Shown: positions 16,486-24,993, counted from the first letter of the stretch. The stretch: DNA of 64,000 nt from Pseudomonas sp. B28(2017) (GCF_002113025.1 NZ_NEJH01000010.1:1-64000), one strand, 5' to 3'. Translations and numbers: made by a program. Notes: generated from the sequence alone by a model not told the origin.

Positions 16486-17351
16486 GCCCAATCCTTGCGG
16501 TGACGGATCAAGCCTTCCTGGGTGACCGAGGCCACCAGTTGCCCGGCGCGGTTGAACACGCTGCCACGGGAGAACCCGCGCGAATTGCCGGCCCATGGAC
16601 TGTCCATCGCATAGAGCAACCAGTCATCGGCACGCAGATCCTGGTGGAACCACAAGGCGTGATCGAGGCTGGCGACCTGCATGTCCTTGTGCCAGACCGA
16701 TTTGCCGTGGGGCTGCATCGAGGTGACCAGCAGACCGAAGTCCGACGCATAGGCCAGCAAGTATTTATGCAGCGCCGGCGAGTCGGCCAAGGCGCCGTCG
16801 GCGCGGAACCAGACGTATTTGACCGGGTCGGACGGCAGCGGGTTGTAGGGATCTTTTTCGGTTACCGGGCGGAATTCGATCGGCTTGGGGCACAACAGCT
16901 TTTCGCGCATTTTTTCGGGGATCAGGTGCGCACGCTGCTGGGTGATTTCCAGCTCCGATGGCAAGTTTTCCGGACCGACCACTTGCGGCATTTCGCTCTG
17001 GTGCCGGAAGCCTTCTTCGTCGTACTGGAACGACGCACTGCACGTGAAAATCGGGTGGCCCTTCTGGATCGCCGTCACCCGGCGCGTGCTGAAACTGCCA
17101 CCGTCGCGCACCCGGTCAACCTGATACACCACCGGCAACCCGGCATCGCCCGGGCGCAGGAAATAACCGTGCATCGAATGCACATGGCGCGTCTCTTCAA
17201 CCGTCTGACTGGCCGCCGACAGCGACTGGCCGAGCACCTGACCGCCGAACAGCTGACGAAAACCCAGGTCCTGGCTGCGGCCACGGAACAGGTTTTCTTC
17301 GATCGGTTCCAGGGTCAGCAGGTCGACCAGATCTTCCAACACTTGGCTCAT
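16482..17351 (-). CDS. tesB: Acyl-CoA thioesterase II
   Basis: A 289-residue double-hotdog thioesterase that hydrolyses medium- and long-chain acyl-CoA to free fatty acid and CoA. Conserved segments include FRGRSQDLGFRQLFGGQVLG near residue 25, HSMHGYFLRPGD near 60 and the catalytic aspartate in ASLDHALWFHQDLRADDW near residue 230. Length matches E. coli TesB (286). It is followed without a gap by the HAD phosphatase gene, an arrangement I recall in other pseudomonads. Confidence 0.93.
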   Translation of the reverse strand: MSQVLEDLVDLLTLEPIEENLFRGRSQDLGFRQLFGGQVLGQSLSAASQTVEETRHVHSMHGYFLRPGDAGLPVVYQVDRVRDGGSFSTRRVTAIQKGHPIFTCSASFQYDEEGFRHQSEMPQVVGPENLPSELEITQQRAHLIPEKMREKLLCPKPIEFRPVTEKDPYNPLPSDPVKYVWFRADGALADSPALHKYLLAYASDFGLLVTSMQPHGKSVWHKDMQVASLDHALWFHQDLRADDWLLYAMDSPWAGNSRGFSRGSVFNRAGQLVASVTQEGLIRHRKDWA

Positions 17352-17456
17352 TCAGACTCTCCTCACGCAAAACATTGCCGCGCAGTCTTGGCTGCGCCGG
17401 TCAATTCAGATTCTGGCCAATGCCAACATGGGGCCATTGTAAACGTCCGTGTCAGG

Positions 17457-18029
17457 TTATCCATGCAAGGTTTGCAGCCATTGTTCGCGGCTGATGCGAT
17501 ACAGCACATGCCGACGCAACGGATGTTCGGCTTCAAGTCGCGGGTGATCGAAGTCATCCGCCGGATCATGTTGCATGCCAATGGCTTGCATGACTTTCTC
17601 TGACGGCAGATTGGTTTGCGTCGTGAAAGCCACGACCTCCTTCAGCGGCAAGCGGTCAAACCCGCAGCGCAGAGCGGTCCATGCCGCTTCACTGGCATAA
17701 CCGAGGCCCCAGTGCTCGCGGGCCAGGCGCCAACCGATCTCCGTAGCGGGGGTGAAAGGCGCGTCGAATCCGACCACGTTGAGCCCGGTAAACCCGATGA
17801 ACTGGCCAGTGTCTTTTCGCTGCAAGGCCCAAAGACCATAACCATGCTCGGAGAAATGACCACGGATTCGCCCGATCAATGACGCACTTTCCAACCGGCT
17901 CAAGGTTTCCGGGAAATAGCGCATCACCTGAGGATCGGCACACATCGCGGCAAAGTCCGCCAAATCTTCATCGCGCCACTGGCGCAACAGCAGCCGAGCG
18001 CTTTCAAGTTCCAGTATTGGCTCCATCAT
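17457..18029 (-). CDS. GNAT-family N-acetyltransferase (RimJ/RimL type)
   Basis: A 190-residue acetyltransferase of the Acetyltransf_3 group. ESARLLLRQWRDEDLADF at the N-terminus and the acetyl-CoA-binding EIGWRLAREHWGLGYASEA near residue 105 are typical, followed by the KVMQAIGM helix. These enzymes acetylate ribosomal-protein N-termini or small amines; the substrate cannot be read from sequence. GAGGGG precedes a double ATG (18029/18026). It is divergent from the HDAC-like gene. Confidence 0.85.
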   Translation of the reverse strand: MMEPILELESARLLLRQWRDEDLADFAAMCADPQVMRYFPETLSRLESASLIGRIRGHFSEHGYGLWALQRKDTGQFIGFTGLNVVGFDAPFTPATEIGWRLAREHWGLGYASEAAWTALRCGFDRLPLKEVVAFTTQTNLPSEKVMQAIGMQHDPADDFDHPRLEAEHPLRRHVLYRISREQWLQTLHG

Positions 18030-18116
18030 GCCCCGCCCCTCCATTTCAATGTCGCAAGTCTACAACGCTGGTAGGATCCTTCTCTCATTCCCGTACGCTT
18101 TCCAGACAAATCAGTC

Positions 18117-19037
18117 ATGCCCCTGCCCCTGATCTACCACGAAGACTACAGCCCCGAGTTTCCGGCGGATCACCGCTTCCCCATGGACAAGTTCCGCCTG
18201 TTGCGCGATCACCTGGTGGACAGCGGCCTGACCCGCGACGCCGACCTGCTGCGCCCGGACCTGTGTCCCGCGGACATTCTCGCCCTCGCCCATGACCCTT
18301 CGTATATCGAACGCTACATGAATGGCGAACTGTCCCGCGAAGACCAGCGTCGCCTCGGCCTGCCCTGGAGCGAAGCCCTGGCCAGGCGTACGGTGAGGGC
18401 GGTCGGGGGCTCGTTGCTCGCGGCCGAACAGGCGCTGGAACATGGCCTGGCCTGTCACCTGGCCGGCGGCACCCACCATGCGCACTACGACTACCCGGCC
18501 GGGTTCTGCATCTTCAATGACCTGGCGGTGATCAGCCATTACCTGCTGGAAAGTGGCCGGGTGAATCGGGTGTTGATCTTCGATTGCGACGTGCATCAGG
18601 GCGACGGGACTGCACGAATACTGCACAACACTCCAGAGGCGGTGACCGTTTCCCTGCATTGCGAGAAGAACTTTCCCGCACGCAAGGCAGAAAGTGATTG
18701 GGACATTCCGCTGCCCAACGGCATGGGCGATGCCGATTACCTGAAGGTGGTGGACGATGCTCTCAACTACTTGCTGCCGCTCTACCAACCGGATCTGGTG
18801 CTGTATGACGCCGGAGTCGATGTGCATAAGGACGACGCCCTGGGTTATCTGAAGCTGACAGACGAAGGCGTCGCCGCCCGCGATGAAAGCGTGATGCGCC
18901 ATTGCCTGGGCCGCGATATTCCGCTGGTCGGGGTGATCGGCGGCGGCTACAGCAAGGACCGCCAGGCCCTGGCCCGCCGTCACGGCATCCTCCATCACAG
19001 CGCGCAACGCGTCTGGCAGTCATCAGGCTGTCACTGA
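18117..19037 (+). CDS. Histone-deacetylase-family (acetylpolyamine/acetoin-type) amidohydrolase
   Basis: A 306-residue arginase/deacetylase-fold protein. The active-site histidine pair is in GGTHHAHYDYPAGFCIFND (about residues 119-137). Zinc ligands lie in IFDCDVHQGDGT (about 155-166) and in YDAGVDVHKDDALG (about 224-237). Bacterial members remove acetyl groups from small molecules or proteins; the class without the polyamine-type loop has no settled substrate. The sequence opens with MPLPLIYHEDYSPEFP, common to Pseudomonas copies. It stands alone, divergent from the GNAT gene, an interesting acetylase/deacetylase pairing. Confidence 0.85.
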   Translation: MPLPLIYHEDYSPEFPADHRFPMDKFRLLRDHLVDSGLTRDADLLRPDLCPADILALAHDPSYIERYMNGELSREDQRRLGLPWSEALARRTVRAVGGSLLAAEQALEHGLACHLAGGTHHAHYDYPAGFCIFNDLAVISHYLLESGRVNRVLIFDCDVHQGDGTARILHNTPEAVTVSLHCEKNFPARKAESDWDIPLPNGMGDADYLKVVDDALNYLLPLYQPDLVLYDAGVDVHKDDALGYLKLTDEGVAARDESVMRHCLGRDIPLVGVIGGGYSKDRQALARRHGILHHSAQRVWQSSGCH

Positions 19038-19039
19038 GC

Positions 19040-19084
19040 TGTGGATGCTTTACCCACAATGCCTGTGGAACTGCCTGTGGATAA
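19040..19084. other. Cluster of four DnaA-box-like 9-mers
   Basis: The perfect box TGTGGATAA lies at 19076-19084, with related 9-mers TGTGGATGC (19040-19048), TTACCCACA (19050-19058, opposite orientation) and TGTGGAACT (19064-19072). Four sites within 45 bp is dense. It is immediately after the HDAC-like gene and before a REPIN. A DnaA titration or binding site is possible but unproven. Confidence 0.4.
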
Positions 19085-19173
19085 CCTGAGTGAAAGGGAC
19101 TACAGGCCATGCGGGACTTGGGCTACAGAGCGGTGGTTGTTTTTTAACCAACCCTCGGAATCACCAACGATCC

Positions 19174-19275
19174 CTGTAGGAGCGAGCCTGCTCGCGAAAA
19201 ACGCAACGTCGCCGCTGGGCATCTGGTTTCCCGCGTAATCGTTCAAGACCATCGCGAGCAGGCTCGCTCCTACAG
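19174..19275. repeat. REPIN (direct-inverse REP pair)
   Basis: The direct copy CTGTAGGAGCGAGCCTGCTC begins at 19174 and the inverse copy GCGAGCAGGCTCGCTCCTAC ends at 19273. Both use the GTAGGAG variant in place of GTGGGAG, so the arms match each other. The order is opposite to that of the pairs at 15.8 and 20.6 kb. Confidence 0.9.
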
Positions 19276-19329
19276 AGGTCTGGGCTGGTAGAATGCCCGG
19301 CTTCATTCGCCAAAACCGCAGCGCACTCC

Positions 19330-20571
19330 ATGACCCGATCTTCGACCGCCTCCCCTTCCCACGTCGCCATCATCGGCGGCGGCCCCGCCGGTCTGATGGC
19401 GGCCGAAGTGTTGAGCCAGGCCGGGATCAAGGTCGACCTGTACGACGGCATGCCTTCGGTCGGAAGAAAATTCCTCCTGGCCGGTGTCGGCGGCATGAAC
19501 ATCACTCACTCCGAAGCCTACCCTGCGTTTCTCTCGCGCTACGCCGAACGTGCCCCGCAAATCGCCCCGCTGCTGCGTGGTTTCGGCGCCGAAGCGCTGT
19601 GCCAGTGGATTCACGAGCTAGGCATCGATACCTTCGTCGGCAGTTCCGGCCGGGTATTCCCCACCGACATGAAAGCCGCGCCGCTGCTGCGCGCCTGGCT
19701 CAAGCGCCTGCGCGACAGTGGCGTAGTTATCCACACCCGCCACCGCTGGCTCGGCTGGGACGAGCGTGGCGGATTGCGCATCGACAGCCCGGAAGGCGAA
19801 AAGACCGTTCAAGCCGATGCCACCCTGCTCGCCCTCGGCGGCGGCAGTTGGGCGCGCCTGGGTTCGGACGGCGCATGGATGCAGCCACTGGAGCAACACG
19901 GCGTAGGACTGGCGCCGTTGCAACCAAGCAATTGCGGCTTCGAGGTGCAGGCCTGGAGCGAACTGATGGTCAGCAAATTCGCCGGTGCGCCGCTGAAAAA
20001 TATCGCCATCGGCCTTAACGACGACGTCCCCCGCCTCGGCGAATGTGTGATTACCGCCACCGGGATCGAAGGCAGTCTGATCTACGCCCTGTCGGCACCG
20101 ATCCGTGAGGCAATCAATCAGCAGGGTTCGGCAACGATTCACCTGGACCTGCTGCCGGGCCGCCCTGTGGATAAAGTCCAGGCGGCGTTGAGCAAACCCC
20201 GGGGATCGCGCTCCATGGCCAAGCACCTGCACAGTCAGTTGGGCATCGATGGGGTGAAAGCGGCGCTATTGCGAGAACTGACCAGCGCCGACTGCTTTGC
20301 CGATATGGCCTTGCTGGCCAATGCGATCAAGGCTTTGCCACTGACACTGGTGAAAACCCGTCCACTGGACGAGGCGATCAGCAGCGCGGGGGGCGTGGTG
20401 TTCGAGGCGATGGATGAGCGCTTGATGCTCAAGCAAATGCCTGGCGTGTTTTGCGCCGGGGAAATGCTCGATTGGGAGGCGCCGACCGGCGGCTATCTGC
20501 TGACCGCGTGTTTCGCCAGTGGACGAGCGGCGGGGTTGGGGATGGTGGAGTGGTTGCGGCGCAAGGGCTGA
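19330..20571 (+). CDS. TIGR03862-type NAD(P)/FAD-dependent oxidoreductase (BaiN/HI0933-like flavoprotein)
   Basis: A 413-residue flavoprotein. The N-terminal FAD motif AIIGGGPAGLMAAEVLSQAG is at about residues 13-32 and is followed by VGRKFLLAGVGGMNITHSE, the signature of the HI0933/YhiN family (normally GRKFLLAGKGGLNLT). The C-terminal CAGEMLDWEAPTGGYLLTACFASG completes the FAD site. The Pseudomonas version is the TIGR03862 subgroup. The reaction is unknown; a relative, BaiN, reduces bile-acid intermediates in clostridia. It is a single-gene unit bounded by REPINs. Confidence 0.85.
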   Translation: MTRSSTASPSHVAIIGGGPAGLMAAEVLSQAGIKVDLYDGMPSVGRKFLLAGVGGMNITHSEAYPAFLSRYAERAPQIAPLLRGFGAEALCQWIHELGIDTFVGSSGRVFPTDMKAAPLLRAWLKRLRDSGVVIHTRHRWLGWDERGGLRIDSPEGEKTVQADATLLALGGGSWARLGSDGAWMQPLEQHGVGLAPLQPSNCGFEVQAWSELMVSKFAGAPLKNIAIGLNDDVPRLGECVITATGIEGSLIYALSAPIREAINQQGSATIHLDLLPGRPVDKVQAALSKPRGSRSMAKHLHSQLGIDGVKAALLRELTSADCFADMALLANAIKALPLTLVKTRPLDEAISSAGGVVFEAMDERLMLKQMPGVFCAGEMLDWEAPTGGYLLTACFASGRAAGLGMVEWLRRKG

Positions 20572-20584
20572 CGACCGAGGCGCG

Positions 20585-20673
20585 CCCTTCGCGAGCAGGC
20601 TCGCTCCCACACTGATCACATTCGTCCTGAATGAACTCGGTCAAATGTGGGAGCGAGCCTGCTCGCGAAGGCG
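20585..20673. repeat. REPIN (inverse-direct REP pair)
   Basis: The inverse copy (20585-20612) and the direct copy (20646-20673) are near-perfect REPs separated by 33 bp. They lie between the convergent flavoprotein and helicase genes. Confidence 0.9.
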
Positions 20674-20695
20674 GTCTGTCAGCCGCCGCAATCAA

Positions 20696-22036
20696 TCAAG
20701 GCTTACGCTTACGTGGCCCCGTATTGAACACCGGTACCTTGCGCACAGGCTTGATCGAAGGCTCAGCCGGCGCAACTTCCCCGCTATCCACCCATTTGCC
20801 CAGATTGCGTTTACCACCGCCACCACCGGAAGCCTTGGGCTTCTTCGGTTTTTTTGGCTTCTTGATCACCTGGCCGCTGGCATCGGTATCCGGCACGCGG
20901 TGCTCCGGCTCGAAATCCGGCTCGTTCTGCCGCTTCAGCGTCTGACGGGTCAGCATCTCGATGGCCGACAGCAGATTCACTTCATCGGCGCAGACCAGGG
21001 AAATCGCCTCGCCCGTCGAACCCGCGCGGCCGGTACGACCGATGCGGTGGATGTAGTCTTCAGCAACGATCGGCAAGTCGAAGTTGACCACCAACGGCAG
21101 GTCTTCGATGTCCAGACCACGGGCCGCTACGTCGGTGGCGACCAGAATCTGTACTTCACTGGCCTTGAAACGGTCGAGTGCGCGCTGACGGGTCGCCTGG
21201 GGTTTGTCGCCGTGGATGCCGTCGGCGTTGATGCCCAGGCCCTGGAGTTTTTCCACCAGCGCGTCCACGCCATTGCGGGTCTTGGCGAACACCAACACCT
21301 GCTTCCACTTGCCCTTGCGCATCAGGTGCACGAACAGTTCCGGCTTGCGCTTCTTGTCTACCGTCACGATCCATTGCTTGACGGTGTTGGCCGCTACGTT
21401 GCGCGGGCTGACTTCGATGCTCAGCGGATCGTTGAGCATCTGCCCGGCCAGCAGGCGGATGTCATCGGAGAAGGTCGCGGAGAACAGCAGGGTCTGGCGC
21501 TTTTTCGGCAACGCCTTGTAAATGTTCGCCAGCTCCTCGGAAAAGCCCAGGTCGAGCATGCGGTCGGCTTCGTCCAGCACCAGGGTTTGCAACTGGTTGA
21601 ACTTCAGCGCGTTCTGGCGAAACAGGTCGAGCAAGCGGCCCGGGGTCGCCACCAGCAGATCGACACCGCTGCGCAGCTTCATCATTTGCGGGTTGATGCT
21701 GACACCGCCGTACACCGCGTAAGTACGCAGCGGCAGGTTCTCGGCGTACTGGCGCACGGCTTCGTGAACCTGTTCGGCCAGCTCGCGGGTCGGCACCAGG
21801 ATCAATGCGCGAACCGAGTTGGCAGTGACTTTCGGCCCTTCCATGGCCAGCAGTTGCAACAGCGGCAGGGCGAAACCGGCAGTCTTGCCGGTACCGGTCT
21901 GGGCGGCGGCCATCAGGTCGCGACCGGCCAGCACCGCCGGAATGGCTTGCGCCTGAACCGGCGTCGGAGTCTGGTAGCCGAGCCTCTCGAGAGAGCGCAG
22001 CAAGGGTTCGATCAGGCCAAGGGTGGCGAAAGTCAT
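20696..22036 (-). CDS. DEAD-box RNA helicase, RhlE-like
   Basis: A 446-residue ATP-dependent RNA helicase. All core motifs are present: Q motif TPTPVQAQAIP (about 23-33), AQTGTGKT (about 45-52), PTRELA (about 82), DEAD (about 155), SAT (about 187), and HRIGRTGRAG (about 333). The C-terminal 70 residues are basic and glycine/proline-rich (KKPKKPKKPKASGGGGGKR), an RNA-binding tail as in RhlE. These enzymes remodel rRNA precursors and degradosome substrates. The gene stands alone; a REPIN follows the stop codon. Confidence 0.9.
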   Translation of the reverse strand: MTFATLGLIEPLLRSLERLGYQTPTPVQAQAIPAVLAGRDLMAAAQTGTGKTAGFALPLLQLLAMEGPKVTANSVRALILVPTRELAEQVHEAVRQYAENLPLRTYAVYGGVSINPQMMKLRSGVDLLVATPGRLLDLFRQNALKFNQLQTLVLDEADRMLDLGFSEELANIYKALPKKRQTLLFSATFSDDIRLLAGQMLNDPLSIEVSPRNVAANTVKQWIVTVDKKRKPELFVHLMRKGKWKQVLVFAKTRNGVDALVEKLQGLGINADGIHGDKPQATRQRALDRFKASEVQILVATDVAARGLDIEDLPLVVNFDLPIVAEDYIHRIGRTGRAGSTGEAISLVCADEVNLLSAIEMLTRQTLKRQNEPDFEPEHRVPDTDASGQVIKKPKKPKKPKASGGGGGKRNLGKWVDSGEVAPAEPSIKPVRKVPVFNTGPRKRKP

Positions 22037-22102
22037 GGGAGTACCGTAGGAAAATTCAGCGCGGGTTTTTCAAAACAAGTGTGCAATGGCGCGCAGTTTA
22101 CC

Positions 22103-23044
22103 CTAATTCACACGGGATTCTGTCGGCACTACCGTCGGCACGACCTTTGTCACCGGCTGTTCCGGCGTACGACGCCACTGTGGCAAGCCAATCAGCACCA
22201 CGGCGCTGATGATCACCAGCATGGCCAGTGCTTCCTCGATGCCGATGGTTTCGCCAACAAACACGATCCCCAGCAACACCGCCACCGCCGGGTTGACGTA
22301 GGCATAACTGGTAGCTGCCGCCGGGCGCACGTGTTTCAACAGGTACATGTAGGCGTTGAAGGCGATGATCGAACCGAACACGGTCAGGTATGCGAGCGCG
22401 GCCCAGCCTTCAATCGGCGGAACCTGGTCCATATGCTCACCGCTGACCACACTGCCGATCAGCAACACCACGCCACCCACCAGCATCTCCACGGCACTGG
22501 CCATCGCCCCCTGTGGCAGCGGCAGGTGTTTGCTCCACACCGAGCCGAAGGCCCAGGTCGCCGCCGCAAAAATCAGCAGGGCTGCACCCAACGGGCTCGA
22601 TTGCAGGTTGGAGCCGAGGTTGAGCATGACGATGCCGATCATTCCGAGCGCAACGCCAGCCCATTCGAGACGAGTATTACGCGCGCCCCAGAAATAGCCA
22701 CAGAGCAAGGTGAACAGCGGCACCGTCGCCACCGCCAACGCGGCCACTCCGGAAGCCACGCCGGTGTGCTCGGCCACGCTGACCGCCCCGTTGCCACACG
22801 CCAGCAGCAATACGCCGATGATCCCGGCGGCTTTCCACTGCGCCCAGGTCGGCGCTGGCGCCCCGCGCCAGCGCAGGAAGGCGTACATCAAGGTCCCGGC
22901 AATGACGAAGCGAACCCCGGCGAGCAACAAGGGCGGCCAATACTCCACGCCGATGCGGATCACCAGGTAAGTCGAGCCCCAAATCACGTACAAGGCGAAA
23001 AAGGCAGCGATCAACGGTAAGGGGAAGCGACGTAGGCCGGACAT
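22103..23044 (-). CDS. yedA: EamA-family drug/metabolite exporter
   Basis: A protein of 313 residues with ten predicted membrane segments in two EamA repeats. The opening ALYVIWGSTYLVIRIGVEYW and the AVATVPLFTLL, WAFGSVWSKHL and ATSYAYVNPAVAVLLG stretches closely resemble E. coli YedA. The family exports amino acids or other metabolites; the cargo here is unknown. It is divergent from an Lrp/AsnC-type regulator, an arrangement common for amino-acid exporters. The intergenic inverted repeat at 23138-23183 is a likely regulator site. Confidence 0.88.
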   Translation of the reverse strand: MSGLRRFPLPLIAAFFALYVIWGSTYLVIRIGVEYWPPLLLAGVRFVIAGTLMYAFLRWRGAPAPTWAQWKAAGIIGVLLLACGNGAVSVAEHTGVASGVAALAVATVPLFTLLCGYFWGARNTRLEWAGVALGMIGIVMLNLGSNLQSSPLGAALLIFAAATWAFGSVWSKHLPLPQGAMASAVEMLVGGVVLLIGSVVSGEHMDQVPPIEGWAALAYLTVFGSIIAFNAYMYLLKHVRPAAATSYAYVNPAVAVLLGIVFVGETIGIEEALAMLVIISAVVLIGLPQWRRTPEQPVTKVVPTVVPTESRVN

Positions 23045-23137
23045 GGGGGCAACTCACAGGCAGAACAGGTGAGCGGCTATTCTAGAAAGGCTGGAGCCGG
23101 AAAATAAGTTACAAAACCTTTTTAAACTGCCAGTACA

Positions 23138-23183
23138 CTTTTCAAAACACGGAGTTCATGGCTATAAACCGTGTTTTCGAAAG
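23138..23183. promoter_or_regulatory. 15-bp inverted repeat between yedA and lrp-type gene
   Basis: CTTTTCAAAACACGG (23138-23152) and CCGTGTTTTCGAAAG (23169-23183) are inverted copies with two mismatches and a 16-bp spacer. Position between divergent genes suggests an Lrp/AsnC-family operator. In the regulator mRNA it could also fold as a leader hairpin. Confidence 0.5.
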
Positions 23184-23208
23184 TCCGTCATTATTCAGGA
23201 GTGCCACG

Positions 23209-23664
23209 ATGGATAAGTACGACCGCATGCTGCTCAGCGCCCTGCTGGAAAACGGTCGCGCGTCCTACGCCGACCTGGCGCGCAAGGTCAACCTGTCCGC
23301 CCCGGCCGTGGCCGAGCGCGTGGCCAAGCTTGAAGCCAGCGGCGTGATCACCGGCTATCAGGCAAAGGTCGACATGGCCAAGCTCGGCCTGCCGATCCAG
23401 TGCGTGATCGAACTGCGCCTGAACCAGCACGGCAACCAGAAAGCCTATGACGACCTGATCAAAATCCCGCAATTGACTGAATGCCATCGGGTAACCGGCG
23501 ATCCGTGCGTGATCATGCAAGCGGCGGTGGGCTCAATGCCGGAACTGGAAGAATTGATCAACCGGATCGCCACGTTCGGGTTCAGCAAGACGTCGATTGT
23601 GTTGTCGAGTGCGATAGAGAAGCGGGTGCCATTGGGGCACATAGAGGGCAATGGAAAAGCCTGA
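23209..23664 (+). CDS. Lrp/AsnC-family transcriptional regulator
   Basis: A 151-residue regulator with an N-terminal helix-turn-helix (MDKYDRMLLSALLENGRASY, DLARKVNLSAPAVAERVAKL, about residues 1-50) and a C-terminal RAM ligand-binding domain (about 65-145). The start at 23209 follows AGGAG at 8 bp; a longer frame opens at 23158. It is divergent from yedA and probably controls that exporter in response to an amino acid. Confidence 0.88.
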   Translation: MDKYDRMLLSALLENGRASYADLARKVNLSAPAVAERVAKLEASGVITGYQAKVDMAKLGLPIQCVIELRLNQHGNQKAYDDLIKIPQLTECHRVTGDPCVIMQAAVGSMPELEELINRIATFGFSKTSIVLSSAIEKRVPLGHIEGNGKA

Positions 23665-23677
23665 TGAAGCACGCCCC

Positions 23678-23780
23678 TGTAGGAGCGAGCAGGCTCGCGA
23701 TGGTCGTCAACGATAACGCGGGAAACCTGACACCCCGTGTTGTTCTCGGGTTCATCGCGAGCAGGCTCGCTCCTACAGGG
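23678..23780. repeat. REPIN (direct-inverse REP pair)
   Basis: The left arm (23678-23700) is shortened and carries GAGCAGGCTCGCGA in its centre, as if part of an inverse copy had replaced its own middle. The right arm (23753-23778) is a normal inverse REP ending CTCGCTCCTACAG. It lies between the convergent lrp-type and exonuclease genes. Confidence 0.85.
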
Positions 23781-23794
23781 GATTTGCGATGTTC

Positions 23795-24406
23795 CTAGAA
23801 CCCGCGATAGCGCTTGAGGTGTTCGCCGACTTTCGCCGCCGGGACCTTCTGCAACTTGCACAGCAAGTCATGGGACAGCTCGCGCAAGCCGTGCTTTTGT
23901 CGCAACTCCTCGGCCAGGTGCGCGGTCAGGTTGGCCGCCATCTCGGCATCGGCCATGGCCCGGTGGGCCTTGCCGGTGTCGGGCAGGTTGGCAAAGGTGG
24001 TGAGGGTGCCGAGTTTGTGGTTCGGCGCGGCGGGCATAAGGCGCCGGGCCAGTAACAGCGAGCAGGCAAAGTTCTGCAAACGGGTGCGTTTGATTCGCCC
24101 GAGCTCAAAGTCCCAGAACTTCTGGTCGAACGCGGCGTTGTGCGCCAGCAATGGCGTGGTGCCGACGAATTCATTGACCTCGTTCATCACCTGCTCCGCC
24201 GACGGCGCGGTGCGCAGCATGGCGTTGCTGATGCCGGTGAGCTGCTCGATGAAGGCCGGGACGCGTACGCCGGCGTTCATCAGGCTTTGGTAACGCTCGA
24301 CGATGCGCCCCTGTTCAAGGATCACCACGGCAATCTCCGTGGCCCGACAGCTGCTGCTCGGGGAGATCCCGGTGGTTTCAAAGTCGATGACTGCGATGCG
24401 TTCCAA
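23795..24406 (-). CDS. DEDDh 3'-5' exonuclease (DnaQ-like)
   Basis: A protein of 203 residues with the exonuclease fold of DnaQ/RNase T. Exo I is IDFETTG (about 7-13), Exo II HNAAFDQKF (about 93-101) and Exo III HRAMADAEM (about 148-156), giving the D-E-D-D plus His active site. The only workable start in frame is TTG at 24406, reading MERIAVIDFET, with CGGAG about 11 bp before it. No other polymerase III domain is attached. The gene lies 22 bp after an NYN-domain nuclease gene on the same strand. DNA or RNA substrate is not decidable from sequence. Confidence 0.85.
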   Translation of the reverse strand: MERIAVIDFETTGISPSSSCRATEIAVVILEQGRIVERYQSLMNAGVRVPAFIEQLTGISNAMLRTAPSAEQVMNEVNEFVGTTPLLAHNAAFDQKFWDFELGRIKRTRLQNFACSLLLARRLMPAAPNHKLGTLTTFANLPDTGKAHRAMADAEMAANLTAHLAEELRQKHGLRELSHDLLCKLQKVPAAKVGEHLKRYRGF

Positions 24407-24428
24407 ACCTGGTTCAACTCCGTAAAAA

Positions 24429-24908
24429 TCAATTCTTGAGCAGCAGCGTGCCTTCGATCGGCACGTAGCGGCTAGCGGCGCGGATCAGCGAGTTGGCGGT
24501 CAGGCCCGGCACGCCGTAGGCCACCGCTTGCACTCCGTGTTTGCTGATGATGCGTTCCAGTAGCATGTCGAAATCACCATCGCCGGAGGCCAGGACGATT
24601 TCATCGACATGGTCGGCGGCATCCATGATGTCGAGGGTGATGCCCACGTCCCAGTCACCCTTGGCCGAACCATCGCTGCGCTGGATGTACGGCTTGAGTT
24701 TCACGGTGAAACCGAGGTTACGCAGGATCTGCTGGAACTGCTGCTGTTTGCTGTCGCCACGGTCGATGGCGTAGGCGTAGGCTTCGACGATCTCGCCCTG
24801 TTTGCTGACGTCAGCCCACAGCGCGGCATAGTTGAAGTGGCAACCATAAGCCTGACGCACGGTGTAATAGAGGTTCTGGACATCGGCGAACACTGCAATT
24901 TTTTTCAC
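24429..24908 (-). CDS. NYN/PIN-like domain ribonuclease candidate (LabA/DUF88 family)
   Basis: This 159-residue protein is a single NYN domain. Conserved acidic residues lie in FADVQNLYY (Asp9, Asn12), DWDVGITLDIMDAA (about 85-98) and LASGDGDFDMLL (about 106-117), the pattern of PIN-like metal-dependent nucleases. The start is GTG at 24908 with GAGGA 6 bp upstream. It is the first gene of a likely operon with the DEDDh exonuclease, suggesting joint RNA or DNA processing. The cellular substrate is unknown. Confidence 0.82.
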   Translation of the reverse strand: MKKIAVFADVQNLYYTVRQAYGCHFNYAALWADVSKQGEIVEAYAYAIDRGDSKQQQFQQILRNLGFTVKLKPYIQRSDGSAKGDWDVGITLDIMDAADHVDEIVLASGDGDFDMLLERIISKHGVQAVAYGVPGLTANSLIRAASRYVPIEGTLLLKN

Positions 24909-24993
24909 CGGTATTCCTCAAAGGCTGAATCAGGCACCAGGCCCGAAAAGTCGTCCAGTATGCCAGCCCGGAGGATTGTTCCGCGAATAATCG

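Noticed and set aside
19038..19090. Chromosomal replication origin
   Set aside because: DnaA-box-like sites are present, but dnaA, dnaN, rpmH, gyrB and an AT-rich unwinding region are all absent nearby.
20519..23020. An 833-codon open frame on the plus strand opposite the RhlE-like helicase and yedA
   Set aside because: It mirrors two well-supported minus-strand genes; such antisense frames are common in GC-rich DNA. Composition is unnatural (His/Gln/Arg-rich) and there is no RBS or family motif.
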